Shown: positions 1-10,442, numbered from the stretch's first letter. The stretch is DNA of 64,000 nucleotides from DASSUW01 sp963740605 (GCA_963740605.1 CAVUFC010000005.1:1-64000), one strand, 5' to 3'. The notes: generated by a model from the sequence alone, not told the origin. Numbers and translations are program-made.

Positions 1-239
1 ACGACTTGCGGTCGTATCCATCTGCGGACGACGGGCTTCCGCATCGGTGGGATTGCGAGACCGCCGACGTCCTCTACTGGGAGCGGTATCGACGTCGCGA
101 TTCAGCTGGGCCTGAAGCGCCCGCCATTCCCACAATCGCCGGGAATAGTCTGCAAATTCCGAACTTCTCGGCGCTGCTCCTGTTTTGCTGAAACTGCGCG
201 GTGTCCAGGGATTTCGCGCCTACGCGCCGCTTCGAGGTA

Positions 240-285
240 ACGACTGAAAATCGTGGTGTCCCCGGTTCGAGTCCGGGTCTCGCCA
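240..285 (+). repeat. tRNA-Phe 3'-half fragment, copy 1
   Basis: The stretch reads as the 3' half of a tRNA with anticodon GAA: anticodon arm ACGA-CTGAAAA-TCGT, variable loop, T-arm CCCGG-TTCGAGT-CCGGG and acceptor strand TCTCGCC plus discriminator A. No matching 5' half (GGCGAGA and a D-arm) lies upstream, so it is not a functional tRNA. The same block recurs near 6.8, 28.0, 35.3 and 47.5 kb. Bases 1-429 otherwise show no gene. Confidence 0.75.
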
Positions 286-429
286 CTCGTGCGGCCGAAA
301 TGCACGCGGCGAGATCGGGGCGACGAGGTGTAGGAGGTAATCGGGTCGCCGAAGGGCCGCTGTGCTGCGCCGCGGCGCCGCGACGGGGCGCGCGACGTCT
401 GGCGCGCGCCCCATCCGCGGATCTCCGGC

Positions 430-1164
430 TCACCCGTGCAGCGCGCCTACCTTGATTGCTGTGAGCTTGGCGCGCGCCGCAGAGCCGTGGTGCGTGCTGC
501 AGGCGAGCGTGACTGCACCGGGAGAACCGAGCGTCAGCAGGTCCTGCACGACGATCTCCTGCCGATCGGCTCCCTCCGTTTCAATCAGGGTCATGAAGTG
601 TCCGATCCGGGCCTCGCTGTACTCGCCCGTGCTCAGCGTGCATCGCGCGTCCTGCTCGTCGGTGTCGAGGTTCGTGACGTCGGCCTTTCCGAAGACCGCG
701 TAGAAGCCTGCGGGAAGATCGAGCGTCACGAGGGTCTTGCCCGGGTTGTCGATCGGAGCACCGAGGTCGTTGCGGCCGATGTACGCGTCGGTCGGACCGG
801 CTGGCCCAGGCGCCCCGTCGATGCCGTCCTTGCCGTCGGCGCCGGGCGCCCCGTCAAGTCCGGCCGTGCCGTCGGCGCCGGGTGCCCCGTCAAGGCCGTC
901 TTTGCCAGGAACGCCCTGCGGCCCGGCGTCGCCCTTGGGCCCCCGCTGATTGAAGGCGAGCGACTTCTCGTTCTTGGCGCACTTGACCCCGCCCTCGGCG
1001 TCGATCACCCGCAGCTGGCCCGACGGGTTAGACGACGCGTTGTAACAGCTGTGGATCACGCCGTCCGAGCTCGGGATCGCGGCATAACCGACCCCGACGG
1101 CGGCGAGCGCTCCCAGCATTGCCAATGCGAGGACCGTGGTGCTGCGTGTGCGTGTGCGTCTCAT
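430..1164 (-). CDS. Secreted collagen-like (Gly-X-Y repeat) protein
   Basis: 244 residues. A basic start (MRRTRTRST) and a hydrophobic segment at about residues 10-30 form a signal peptide or N-terminal anchor. Residues ~75-125 are uninterrupted Gly-X-Y triplets such as GPKGDAGPQG and GADGKDGIDG, which predict a short collagen-like triple helix. The C-terminal ~110 residues look like a compact beta-rich domain with two cysteines; this resembles the trimeric heads of bacterial collagen-like proteins, but I do not recognise the fold. The ATG is preceded by GGAGG at 5-base spacing. It is probably exported and oligomeric; the ligand is unknown. Confidence 0.8.
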   Translation of the reverse strand: MRRTRTRSTTVLALAMLGALAAVGVGYAAIPSSDGVIHSCYNASSNPSGQLRVIDAEGGVKCAKNEKSLAFNQRGPKGDAGPQGVPGKDGLDGAPGADGTAGLDGAPGADGKDGIDGAPGPAGPTDAYIGRNDLGAPIDNPGKTLVTLDLPAGFYAVFGKADVTNLDTDEQDARCTLSTGEYSEARIGHFMTLIETEGADRQEIVVQDLLTLGSPGAVTLACSTHHGSAARAKLTAIKVGALHG

Positions 1165-1295
1165 GCTTGCCTCCAGTGGAACTGAATCGGTCTAGAACTC
1201 AGGTGGCGGCCCGTCGTACACGACAGGCGAGCGTTGCTGTCGCCAACAGCGCCCGTAGTCCGCGTCACGCCCGACCTCGGAGTCATCGTCGTGTG

Positions 1296-1583
1296 TCAGC
1301 TCAGCGCAGACGCGGTCGTCCAGACGGCCATCTGCAGGATCGACAGTGCTGCGAGCACGATTCCGACAGTCGCCATCCAGCCGCCCGCCGCCGCGCGGCG
1401 GGCCCTGACGCCGACGACGATCGCGGCGATGGCGAGAGGTAGGCCGATCCACAGCCCACCGGCCGGCAGGTCCCACGCGACCGTCGAACCCGGGACGGAG
1501 AGGATGCCGAGGAGCAGGGCGAGTCCGGGCCGGGCCTGGGACGGGCCGATGTCGATGGCGGAACGGGTGGCATTGGTGGTCAT
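1296..1583 (-). CDS. Small two-TM membrane protein (DUF4190-like)
   Basis: 95 residues from the ATG at 1583, which has GAGGAGG just upstream; a longer frame to 1673 has no such site. After a polar N-terminus there are hydrophobic stretches at about 20-60, a short basic turn (GVRARRAAAGG) and a final helix (WMATVGIVLAALSILQMAVW). This hairpin layout is usual for DUF4190-type actinobacterial proteins. It is divergent from the histidine kinase at 1745. The function is unknown. Confidence 0.65.
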   Translation of the reverse strand: MTTNATRSAIDIGPSQARPGLALLLGILSVPGSTVAWDLPAGGLWIGLPLAIAAIVVGVRARRAAAGGWMATVGIVLAALSILQMAVWTTASALS

Positions 1584-1744
1584 GGGGGCCTCCTCGGTTG
1601 AACTGATCGAACGGAGCCCGAAGCTACGGCCGGCCGGCCTCGCTGGCATCGGGGCGCGCACTGGATCGCGCAAGTGCCAATACCTGTTTGCGAGTGCGCG
1701 CCAGCGCTCTTGTGGGCGCCGGGCGGCCGGTGGAAGATAGGTCG

Positions 1745-3736
1745 ATGCCAGCGCGCCGCACGTCCGTTCTCGTCGTCGCGGCGCTGGTCGCCGCGACGGT
1801 GGGGCTCGTTGGCGCGAGTGTGGTGATCGCCGTTGCGTCCGACGACAAGCCCGCCGGTAGCGGCGTCTTCGTCGGCGCGATCGCGTTCGGTTTCGCGGGG
1901 GCCGGCGCGGTCATCGCGCTCCGGCGTCCGGGCAACCCGATCGGCTGGATCTTCCTCGGTACGGGCGTGGCGGCGGGGCTCGGGATGTTGTCGGGGGCGT
2001 ACGCAGACTCCTGGATCGACGACCGCTCGGGCCCGGACCTGCTCGGCAAGGCCGCCGCGTGCTACGGCTCGGCCTCGTGGATCCCGTTCATCCTCGTCCC
2101 GAGCACCTTCCTGCTCCTGCTGTTCCCCGACGGTCGTCCGCTGTCGCCGCGATGGCGGCGCGTCGGATGGGCCGCGGCGGTCGGGATCGCCGCCGGGTTC
2201 GCGGGAGCCCTGATGCTGCCCGGGCCGCTCGAGGACTATCCACAGCTGCGCAACCCGCTCGGGGTCGACGGCGGTCTCGCGGATGTGCTCACAGGCATCG
2301 GCTGGATCGGGATCGCGGTCGGCGTCTTTGGGTCCGTGGTCTCGCTTGTCCTGCGCTTCAGGCGCGCGACGGGCGAGGAGCGCGAGCAGCTGAAGTGGCT
2401 GGCGTATGCCGGCGCGATCGTGGCGGTAACGCTCAGCACGAGCATCGTGCTCTACGACGTCGTGGGTGCCGCCGCGGCGAACAGCGCGATCATGACGAGC
2501 ATCCTGGCGCTGCCGGTCGCCACCGGGATCGCGATACTGCGCCACCGGCTGTACGACGTCGACGTCGTCATCAGCCGGACGCTCGGCTACGCCGTGCTGA
2601 CGGCGGGCCTCGCCGGGGCGTACGTCGCGGTGTCGCTCGGCCTCGGCGTGGTGGCCGGGTCGGGTTCCGCCCTCCCGACCGCGGCCGGGACGCTTGCCGT
2701 GGCGCTCGCCTTCCGGCCGCTACGCGGCTGGATCCAGCGCCGGGTCGACCGGCGCTTCGACCGCAGCCGCTACGACGGGCTGCGCAAGGTCGAGCGCTTT
2801 CTCGAGGACCTGCGCGCCGGGCGAGCGGCACCCGAAGCCACCGGCGCGGTGCTGGCCGATGCCCTGCACGATCCGAGCCTCGAGCTGTACTTCTGGTTTC
2901 CCGAGACGGGCGAGTTCGTCGATGCGGATGGCCGCGTCGTCCCCGACCCGGCGGCCGGCGGACGGGCGGTGACGCCGGTCCGGCGCGGGACGTTGCAGCT
3001 CGCCTTTCTCGCCCATGATCCCGCGCTGGACGCGCGGCCGAACCTGCTCACGAGCGTCATCAGCGCGGCCGGTCTCGCGATCGAGGTCGAGCGCCTGCGC
3101 GTCGAGGTGCGCCGGCGGCTCGCCGAGGTCGAGCAGTCGCGCGCGCGGATCGTGACCGTCGGCGACGAGGAGCGCCGACGGCTCGAGCGCGATCTCCACG
3201 ACGGTGCGCAGCAGCGGCTCGTCTCGGTCGGCCTGGCGCTGCGCGACGTCCAGAGCCGTCTGCCGGAGGGCAGCGACGCCGCGCGCGAGCTCGATGCGAC
3301 CGTCGACGAGCTGGCCGATGCGATCGGCGAGCTGCGCGAGCTCGCCCGCGGCGTCCGCCCCGCCGGGCTCGACGACGGCCTCGCTGCCGCCCTGCGCGAG
3401 CTCGCCGCGCGGTCGTCGCTGCGCACGCGCGTCGAGGCGACTGACGAGCGTTTTGACGACAGCATCGAGACCGCGGCGTACTTCGTGTGCAGCGAGGCGC
3501 TGGCCAACACGACCAAGCACGCCCGAGCCAGCGAGGTGTCGGTCAGGGCGGCGCGGCGCAACGGCTCCCTCACCGTGCGCATCCGCGACGACGGCATCGG
3601 CGGCGCGCGCGTCGCCGACGGGTCGGGCCTGCTCGGCCTCAGCGATCGCGTCGCGGCCCTCGGCGGGACCGTCACGATCGAGAGCGCACCCGGCAAGGGG
3701 ACCACCGTCACCGCGGAGCTGCCGTGCGGGTCGTGA
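1745..3736 (+). CDS. Membrane sensor histidine kinase, NarL/DesK type (HisKA_3)
   Basis: 663 residues from ATG 1745 (GGAAG upstream; an in-frame start at 1688 lacks an RBS). The first ~330 residues hold seven or eight hydrophobic helices. A GAF-like or linker segment and a coiled coil follow. The HisKA_3 box contains RDLHDGAQQRL with phospho-acceptor His at about residue 485, and the HATPase domain has the N-box SEALANTTKHA (Asn ~588) and G-boxes DDGIGGA and GLLGLSDRV. The kinase autophosphorylates on His and passes phosphate to the regulator encoded immediately downstream, with which it overlaps by 13 bases. The signal is unknown; no periplasmic sensor domain is evident. Confidence 0.9.
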   Translation: MPARRTSVLVVAALVAATVGLVGASVVIAVASDDKPAGSGVFVGAIAFGFAGAGAVIALRRPGNPIGWIFLGTGVAAGLGMLSGAYADSWIDDRSGPDLLGKAAACYGSASWIPFILVPSTFLLLLFPDGRPLSPRWRRVGWAAAVGIAAGFAGALMLPGPLEDYPQLRNPLGVDGGLADVLTGIGWIGIAVGVFGSVVSLVLRFRRATGEEREQLKWLAYAGAIVAVTLSTSIVLYDVVGAAAANSAIMTSILALPVATGIAILRHRLYDVDVVISRTLGYAVLTAGLAGAYVAVSLGLGVVAGSGSALPTAAGTLAVALAFRPLRGWIQRRVDRRFDRSRYDGLRKVERFLEDLRAGRAAPEATGAVLADALHDPSLELYFWFPETGEFVDADGRVVPDPAAGGRAVTPVRRGTLQLAFLAHDPALDARPNLLTSVISAAGLAIEVERLRVEVRRRLAEVEQSRARIVTVGDEERRRLERDLHDGAQQRLVSVGLALRDVQSRLPEGSDAARELDATVDELADAIGELRELARGVRPAGLDDGLAAALRELAARSSLRTRVEATDERFDDSIETAAYFVCSEALANTTKHARASEVSVRAARRNGSLTVRIRDDGIGGARVADGSGLLGLSDRVAALGGTVTIESAPGKGTTVTAELPCGS

Positions 3737-4368
3737 TCGCCGAGGACCAGGCGCTCCTGCGCGAGGGTCTCGTCCGCTTGTTCGAGAATTCCGGCCACGA
3801 GGTGGCTGCCGCCGTCGACGACGCCGACCGCCTGCGTGCGGCGGTCTCAGAGCACCGTCCCGATCTCGCCGTTGTCGACGTGCGCATGCCGCCCGGTTTC
3901 AAGGACGAGGGCATCCGGGCGGCCAACTGGATTCGCCAGACGCACCCCGACGTCGGCGTGCTCGTCCTCTCGCAGCACGTCGAATCGGCAGGGGCGATCG
4001 CCCTCGTCACGCAGGGCGGCTTCGGCTACCTGCTCAAGGACCGGGTGCTCGACGTCAAGGACTTCCTCGACGCGGCCGGTCGCGTGGCCAACGGCGGCTC
4101 GGCGCTGGACCCGAAGGTCGTCGCATCGCTCGTCGGCGGCGAGCGCGACCAACTCGCGATGCTCAGCGAACGCGAGCGCGAGGTGCTCGCGCTCATGGCC
4201 GAGGGCTTGACCAACTCAGCGATCGCCGAGCGTCTCGTCCTGACCCAGCGCACGGTGGAAGGCCACGTGCGCAGCGTGTTGATGAAGCTCGACCTACCGC
4301 AAGGCGACGGCGCGCATCGACGGGTGCTCGCTGTCATCGCCTATCTCCGGGCGCCGGGCCGGTTCTGA
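3724..4368 (+). CDS. NarL/LuxR-family response regulator
   Basis: 214 residues from GTG 3724, overlapping the kinase stop, which implies translational coupling. The receiver domain begins VRVVIAED, with acidic residues Glu7 and Asp8, phospho-acceptor Asp52 in VVDVRMPP and the conserved Lys in YLLKDR. The C-terminal HTH has LSEREREVLALMAEGLT and TQRTVEGHVRSVLMKL, the LuxR/NarL recognition region. It is the partner of the upstream kinase. Its target genes cannot be deduced from this window. Confidence 0.92.
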   Translation: MRVVIAEDQALLREGLVRLFENSGHEVAAAVDDADRLRAAVSEHRPDLAVVDVRMPPGFKDEGIRAANWIRQTHPDVGVLVLSQHVESAGAIALVTQGGFGYLLKDRVLDVKDFLDAAGRVANGGSALDPKVVASLVGGERDQLAMLSEREREVLALMAEGLTNSAIAERLVLTQRTVEGHVRSVLMKLDLPQGDGAHRRVLAVIAYLRAPGRF

Positions 4369-4479
4369 CGCGCTCGAAACGGAGATGGCCGGCCCGTCAT
4401 CTCCTGAATCGCGGGGAAAGCTTGCAACCTGCGAAGTTCGGCGTCGATCACGTGCGGCGCGGGAACCGCCTTTCCCGGA

Positions 4480-4705
4480 GCCCGCTGCGTACGCGAGCTC
4501 GACGGCTTGGACGCGGCCTTGGAGGTCGAGCTTGCCCAGGAGCGGAGCGCGTGCACGTGCGACCTGACGGTTGCCGGGCTTGGATCAGCCGTCGCACCGC
4601 CGACGGGGCGAGAAGCGCTTCGCCGTCGCCAACCGTCCGGATCGCTCGTACGAGCCCTTCCGCTGTCGCGTCCTTGACAAGGAAGCCGCTCGCGCCGCCG
4701 CGTCG
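4480..4705 (-). pseudogene. Remnant of a second NarL-type response regulator
   Basis: Reading leftwards, residues GASGFLVKDATAEGLVRAIR and GEALLAPSAVRRLI match the end of a receiver domain and linker. After a frame change, LGKLDLQGRVQAVELAYAAG matches the end of a LuxR helix-turn-helix. The phospho-acceptor region and most of the HTH are gone, so this is an internally deleted, frameshifted relic. The rest of 4369-4815 shows no gene. Confidence 0.65.
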
Positions 4706-4815
4706 CGCTCGCGCGGGCGGAGTGCGAACACTGCCTCCGAAGCAGGTGGTGGCACTGGCCGGTGGCAGGCGCTCGCCCCGATGCACCGCGGGTCCGCGCG
4801 CGTTAGGTTCGCACC

Positions 4816-6396
4816 ATGCTCCACAAACTGGCAGTCGTCGCAGCTCTCGTAGTCGTGTTGCTCATTCCCGTGTCTGCACGGGCGGCCGAGCCCCTGGACC
4901 TGGGCGCGGGACACAAGCCAGGAGTGGCGGTCGATCAGGGCGACGGCACGGCGTACATCGCTTGGATCGGGACGGAGAGCCCCTCGTTGCTGCACTTCTG
5001 CCGGCTGCCGCGCGGGGCGTCCGCCTGCGACGTCTCGTCCACGATCCCGGCGCCGGGCAATTCGCTCAACCGCCCGTACGTGGCCTCCTACAAGGGGGCG
5101 AACGAGGTGGGCCACGTCGCGGTCATCTCGTCACGCTACGGATTGGCGGAGCCCGACCCCAATCAGGTCTGGCAGTTCGTCTCGGCCACCGGCCAGGACT
5201 TCGATGCCGGCCACGCGATCGGCTATCCCGCGTTCGACGAGGCGGTTCAGGGGCCAGCGCTGTCGACCTCGACCGAGTGGCTGTTCGTCGCGACCAACGC
5301 CTTCGGCGTGGAGGGCATGGTCTTCCAGGCCATGCCGCTCGAGGGAGGCTCGGCGGGCGCCGCGCACGCCGTCCTGTCAAGCGACCATCCATACCACGGC
5401 TCGGTTGGACTGCACGGCGACTGGAACCCGATCGCGGTGTTCTCCAACGGGTCGAGCATGTCCCAGTTCCGCCGCTACGACGGCAGCGGTGATTACAACG
5501 ACGTGGCGAACTGGCTTCCCGCGGTCGACATCGGCTATGCCGACTACCCGCGGCTGGCGAGCTCCTACGCACGTGTGTGGTCGCCGGCGGCGCACCCGAA
5601 CGGCATTCCCCTGTTCCTGCTCGCGGGCACCGAGACCGGCGGGCTCGAGGCACGCGAGTGGAACGGAGCCACGTTCGGTTCCGGCGCGACCATCTCCGAC
5701 AACGCCGACGACGCCCAGTCCTATCTGGTCCAGGACATCGGGATCTATGGGGGCAGGCTCGACGCCTTCTACCCGAAGGGCACGGCGGACGGCCTGCAGC
5801 TGTTCCACGCGACCTCCCCGGAAGGCGTCAGCTGGCAGTCGGAGGCCCTCTACACCGCGCCGGTGGGGCAGTGCATCTGCCAGGTCCGCGCCGCCATGCG
5901 TGGGTTCGACGACATCGGCGTCGCGGTGTGGGAGCAAGGCCAGGGCGACGGCGCAAGGATCAAGGTGCTGGGAGTCGGGTCGACAGCGCCACCGCCCGCG
6001 GCGCCCCCGCCGGCGGCTGCCACGCCGCCCGCGGAGGCGAGCTTCGACGGGTCGAAGTCCTCGATCACGGTCAACCGCAAGCGCAGGTTCGAGTTCGCCT
6101 TCCACGCCACGCCGGGGCTGACCGGCAGCGCCAGCTTCAAGAGCGCGAGGAAGATTCGCGTGAGTCAGAACCGCAAGAAGAAGGTCACGCTGGCGAAGAA
6201 GTCCTTCACGGTCCCCGCCGCCGGCAAGGTCACGCTCAAGATCAAGCTCGCGCGAAAGACGTTCGGGATCGTGAAGCTCAACCGCAAGATCCGAGCGCGG
6301 GTCACCGTCACGCTCGAGAACGCCGCCGGACTCACCAGCAAGGCGAGCACGAAGATCAAGCTCAAGGCCCCGAAGCGGCAGCGGCGCCGCGGCTGA
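4816..6396 (+). CDS. Secreted protein with propeller-like region and basic C-terminal domain
   Basis: 526 residues. A clear signal peptide (hydrophobic core VVAALVVVLLIPV, cleavage after ARAA) opens the protein. Residues ~30-390 contain repeated YIAWIG-, WQFVS- and AVWEQ-like strands that suggest a beta-propeller; no catalytic motif is visible. A Pro/Ala linker (about 394-410) leads to a ~115-residue Lys/Arg-rich beta domain (RKIRVSQNRKKKVTLAKKSF), a type often found at the C-terminus of actinobacterial secreted proteins. It is probably extracellular or wall-bound. The function is unknown. Confidence 0.75.
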   Translation: MLHKLAVVAALVVVLLIPVSARAAEPLDLGAGHKPGVAVDQGDGTAYIAWIGTESPSLLHFCRLPRGASACDVSSTIPAPGNSLNRPYVASYKGANEVGHVAVISSRYGLAEPDPNQVWQFVSATGQDFDAGHAIGYPAFDEAVQGPALSTSTEWLFVATNAFGVEGMVFQAMPLEGGSAGAAHAVLSSDHPYHGSVGLHGDWNPIAVFSNGSSMSQFRRYDGSGDYNDVANWLPAVDIGYADYPRLASSYARVWSPAAHPNGIPLFLLAGTETGGLEAREWNGATFGSGATISDNADDAQSYLVQDIGIYGGRLDAFYPKGTADGLQLFHATSPEGVSWQSEALYTAPVGQCICQVRAAMRGFDDIGVAVWEQGQGDGARIKVLGVGSTAPPPAAPPPAAATPPAEASFDGSKSSITVNRKRRFEFAFHATPGLTGSASFKSARKIRVSQNRKKKVTLAKKSFTVPAAGKVTLKIKLARKTFGIVKLNRKIRARVTVTLENAAGLTSKASTKIKLKAPKRQRRRG

Positions 6397-6694
6397 GCCC
6401 CACGCAACTCACCAAACGAGCGCACATCCATGTGCACCCGCTCCGCGGCTTCGCACTGGCGTTCGGCCCACACCTCCACGAAGCCCGAGGACTCGAATTT
6501 GGCGGCGACCTCAGCCCGTGCGATGCGCACCGCTCAGCAATCGCCACGGCGGCGGTCGACGATGCGACTGGGCTCTGTCGGCTGCCTTGCGCTGTTCGTC
6601 GTCTTGCCGGAGCGGGAGGAGCCGCGCCGCTAACCGGACCCGCAAGGCCCGTGAGCGCCCGCGGCTTGCAGACCGTCGTCCAGACTTGTCGCCA

Positions 6695-6832
6695 CGAAAA
6701 GGCCGACGAGCGCCTTCGTCGGCCGTAACGTCCGGAAAACGGACGCAAAATACAGAGAAACCTGGACAGGCGCGTGGCGGCAGACGTCACGCTAATCCCC
6801 TGCAAATGCGCAGAACTCAAGCGTCAGGGGAG
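6695..6832 (+). repeat. Conserved 5' flank of tRNA-Phe fragment (copy 2)
   Basis: This segment upstream of the copy 2 fragment matches, with many substitutions, the reverse complement of 49168-49306. Shared blocks include CGAAAAGGC, CGTAACG, AAACGGA and GCAAA at the same spacing. It is therefore part of a repeated unit rather than chance flanking DNA. No gene is seen in 6397-6832. Confidence 0.55.
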
Positions 6833-6879
6833 CACGACTGAAAATCGTGGTGTCCCCGGTTCGAGTCCGGGTCTCGCCA
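6833..6879 (+). repeat. tRNA-Phe 3'-half fragment, copy 2
   Basis: Anticodon stem CACGA-CTGAAAA-TCGTG, T-arm CCCGG-TTCGAGT-CCGGG, acceptor strand TCTCGCC and discriminator A are all intact. The upstream 40 bases cannot form the D-arm or the 5' acceptor strand. It is identical over the tRNA part to copy 3 at 28.0 kb. Confidence 0.8.
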
Positions 6880-6884
6880 TCCGC

Positions 6885-6913
6885 AATCCCGCCTTCCAGC
6901 GGGATTTTCTTCT
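6885..6913 (+). terminator. Intrinsic terminator following tRNA fragment copy 2
   Basis: Perfect 8-bp stem AATCCCGC / GCGGGATT with loop CTTCCA, followed by TTCTTCTTT. The same hairpin follows copy 3, so the duplicated unit carries the terminator of the original tRNA gene. Confidence 0.85.
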
Positions 6914-7046
6914 TTCCGGACGGTCACGGTCGAGGGTTCATTGGGCACTCCATTGGGCACCGGGCCGATTCTTCGCTCTCATCGCCTGTGACCCGGAAGC
7001 CCAGTCCTGGCGCGGGTTTCCGACCCACGGTTAGAGACGAAGAGAA

Positions 7047-7078
7047 CACGACTCGGGCGCGTGGTGTCTCCGGTTCGA
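7047..7078 (+). repeat. Decayed tRNA-Phe fragment
   Basis: CACGACT, then CGTGGTGTC and CCGGTTCGA, occur in the order and spacing of the tRNA fragment, but the anticodon loop is altered and the acceptor end is lost. An equivalent decayed copy lies at 28212, about the same distance from copy 3. Confidence 0.5.
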
Positions 7079-7098
7079 AGACCGTGCCAACCGGTACT

Positions 7099-7147
7099 TA
7101 CGCCAAAGTTCTCAAGCCCAGTTCGGAGGTGCGAGAACATTGGCATA
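7099..7147 (+). promoter_or_regulatory. Imperfect operator-like palindrome before AlbA_2 remnant
   Basis: Left arm TACGCCAAAGTTCTC (7099-7113) and right arm GAGAACATTGGCATA (7133-7147) are separated by 19 bases that include the GGAGG site. It differs at two positions from the perfect palindrome at 28340-28388 and has the same spacing. Confidence 0.6.
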
Positions 7148-7266
7148 TCGACTGGTTCATCCCGAGTCTCGCGCCGCGGCGCCCCTGACGATGAGCCTTG
7201 CCGAGTTTCGGACGGAGTTCCCTGGCGAGAGCCAGCATGTGGAGTTCAAGCGCGGCACGTCGATGG
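7140..7266 (+). pseudogene. Truncated AlbA_2-type gene (N-terminus only)
   Basis: From the TTG at 7140 the translation (AEFRTEFPGESQHVEFKRGT) is nearly identical to the start of the intact gene at 28381, including its RBS and palindrome. Similarity stops abruptly after about 42 codons, where unrelated sequence begins. The remainder, including the ATPase-like and winged-helix parts, is missing. No other gene is recognised between 7267 and 7603. Confidence 0.75.
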
Positions 7267-7564
7267 AGCCCAGACTGGACGGCACTCCCTTTGGGCACTC
7301 GATTAGGCGTCGCTGTCGAAATGGGACGATCGGTCGAGCTCGGAAGCCCAGTGCCCAACGCGGAGTTCGGGCGGTGTGTTGGAGGCGAAGACACCACGAA
7401 TTCGGGCGTCCGGTGCGACAGTTGAGACGACGCGAATGCGGCCGAGTCCTTCCGGCTGCCCCCGCGCTGAGAGAGCGACGCGCGAGGCGCGTGGAGAGCT
7501 GAGACGGGACCAGCTTCCGCCGGCGCGCTGCGCGCGTGCCGCGATGAGCTCCTCTTCCGAGTGC

Positions 7565-7596
7565 GGTGGGCGCGGCGCTCGCGCGCCGCGCCCACC
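7565..7596 (-). terminator. GC-rich hairpin after the ferritin-like gene
   Basis: A 13-bp perfect stem (GGTGGGCGCGGCG / CGCCGCGCCCACC) with a 6-base loop lies 8 bases beyond the stop of the leftward gene. There is no strong U-tract, as is common for actinobacterial hairpins. Confidence 0.6.
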
Positions 7597-7603
7597 TCAA
7601 ATC

Positions 7604-8257
7604 TCAGGCCGGGTGGCTGTGGCTGACCGGCGTGCCGACGCCGCTGGCGAGCGGATCGCCGGGGTACTCGTAGAACTTGCCGGGCTGCGAGCTCTCGGCC
7701 CCATAGCCCATGCCGAGCTCGGCAAGCGCCTCGCGGACCTTGGCGACAGTAGGCCAGTCGAAGTTCTCGAATCCCACGTCGTTGGGCGCGCCGATGTCCT
7801 TGTTGCCCAGCTCGCCCTGCGCAAAGCGCACCAGCGCGCGGTGCACGGCCTCCGTACCCATCGCCTCGGCGCAGAGGCGGGCGCCGAAGTCGTCGCCGGC
7901 GCGGGCGTAAGCACTGACACCGATCAGATAGAGGCTGATCTCGATCGTCTCGATGACCTCGAGGGTCTCGAACAGGCCGATGCCCCCGCCGTCGAAGGCG
8001 GCATCGGGCAGCCAGTAGCTCGTGGTAACGGGGTTGCCGCCCGCGGCCTTAAGCGCCTGCACGTGGTGGTACTCCGTGGTGACGCCGTTGCGCAGCACCG
8101 GCACAAACGCCTCGGACGGCGTGCCGCTGGCGTTCTGGATCGCGGCTGTTAGCAGCGTGACGCCGAGTTGCTCTTCGGTGACCAGGAAGTCCAGGACATC
8201 CTGCTTGCTCTCCACGTAGCCAGCGGTTTCCTGCTGGGCGAGTGCTAGATCAGTCAT
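7604..8257 (-). CDS. Ferritin-like domain protein
   Basis: 217 residues, all-helical, with no signal peptide. Glu and His residues are spaced as in the Ferritin_2-like family: EEQLGVTLL near the N-terminus, EYHHVQALKAAGG, ETLEVIETIEISLYL and TEAVHRALVRFAQGE. Such proteins bind di-iron or related metals; the reaction is not known. The ATG has GGAGCC upstream (weak RBS). It stands alone between relics, with a terminator hairpin downstream. A desiccation or stress role is often suggested for relatives, which here is inference only. Confidence 0.75.
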   Translation of the reverse strand: MTDLALAQQETAGYVESKQDVLDFLVTEEQLGVTLLTAAIQNASGTPSEAFVPVLRNGVTTEYHHVQALKAAGGNPVTTSYWLPDAAFDGGGIGLFETLEVIETIEISLYLIGVSAYARAGDDFGARLCAEAMGTEAVHRALVRFAQGELGNKDIGAPNDVGFENFDWPTVAKVREALAELGMGYGAESSQPGKFYEYPGDPLASGVGTPVSHSHPA

Positions 8258-8586
8258 GGGGTGGCTCCTTTCAGCCGGGCTCTTCTCAAGGGCGAATCGA
8301 CGCGGTGTCTCAGTCCGCTCGGACGCGGCCGGAGCCGCGTCGTCAGCTCCTCGTACGGGGGCGGCAGCGCGTCGTACGGATACGAGCCCGGCCGCGGTGT
8401 GTATGGCACGCAGTGAGTGTTGCGTCGCCGGGGCGCGCTCGAATCCGGGTGTCCCCCGGGCAGGTCACTAGTCGTGTGCGGAGCCAACGCGCCCGGACCC
8501 GGGATCGCAAGTGGTGGCCCTTCGATGGCCACAACTCCCACGCGGAGAGGACGTCACCGTGCGGCGGTCCTGTCAAGTCTTGTGAG

Positions 8587-8730
8587 GCCGGCGCAGCGAC
8601 TGCAAGTCGCTTGCGGGACTGATCGAGCGGTCCGCACCGGCCAGAGCCGGGCGCTGGTCGTGCGGCGGAGACGGGGGTGGGCAAGACGGCGCTGCTCGAG
8701 CACGCGATCGGGCCAGCGCGGAGGTCCGCG
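8587..8730 (+). pseudogene. N-terminal relic of an AAA-LuxR regulator
   Basis: Three frames together spell the start of the regulator family intact at 11058 and 17751: GRRSDCKSLAGLIE, then VRTGQSRALVVR, then the Walker A region AETGVGKTALLEHAIG. At least two frameshifts separate them, and nothing beyond the P-loop is recognisable. It lies on the strand opposite the intact paralogues. Confidence 0.6.
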
Positions 8731-9213
8731 TTGCCCATGCTGCGGTCGACCGGTGTGAGGCTGCGATGTTCGCGGCCGGCGCTCGCCACCGGGACGATCG
8801 CGCCGCGATAGACGCGGCAGGCCTCGCCAAGCTCTTGGATGCCGCCGACCGATTCGAGGTGCGTCGCTTCGTTCTCTGCACCGGCACCACTGCCGCCGGC
8901 CACAAGACCGGGCTGGGCGCGGGTCAGCCTGAGAACCCGCCGCCAAATCCCGCCATGCTGTTCGCCGATGCCGTCCCGCTCGACGCGGCCGTCGATGACG
9001 AGGGCGAGGGTTCGTTGCCGCCCGCGGGCAATGACGATCCCGCCCCCCGGCGTCCCCTGATCGAGTGAGGGCTCGCGGGCTGGCCGCATCCCTGAGCTTC
9101 GCGCTCGGACTCCGGAGGGTCCGCGATCGCTCCGGAGCATTGGCAACTGGCTCATCGCCGTGGCCAGTGGAGGCAGCGGCCCGCGAGTGCGCGATTGCGT
9201 CATCAGGCGCCGG
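8731..9213. other. No recognisable gene
   Basis: Open frames exist on both strands, but none shows a family motif, an RBS or sustained similarity to a protein I know. The adjoining 8258-8586 also shows nothing. Confidence 0.4.

Positions 9214-10442
<1,229 letters not shown>

Noticed and set aside
240..285. Complete tRNA or tmRNA gene
   Set aside because: The 3' half is clear, but neither a 5' acceptor strand GGCGAGA nor a D-arm exists upstream of any copy. A tmRNA is excluded by the standard anticodon arm and lack of a tag frame.
74..433. Leftward frames containing RPGLEPGTPRFS or DPDSNRGHHDFQ (also near 27866-28128, 35289-35467, 47516)
   Set aside because: These peptides are translations across the tRNA-Phe fragments in different frames. 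They recur only because the tRNA sequence recurs.
6417..6530. Leftward frame reading RIARAEVAAKFESSGFVEVW
   Set aside because: The composition looks protein-like, but it runs into the 3' end of the gene at 4816 and matches no family I know. Possibly a relic, not supportable.
8766..9068. 100-codon rightward frame
   Set aside because: No motif or RBS, and an equally long frame lies opposite. Treated as non-coding.
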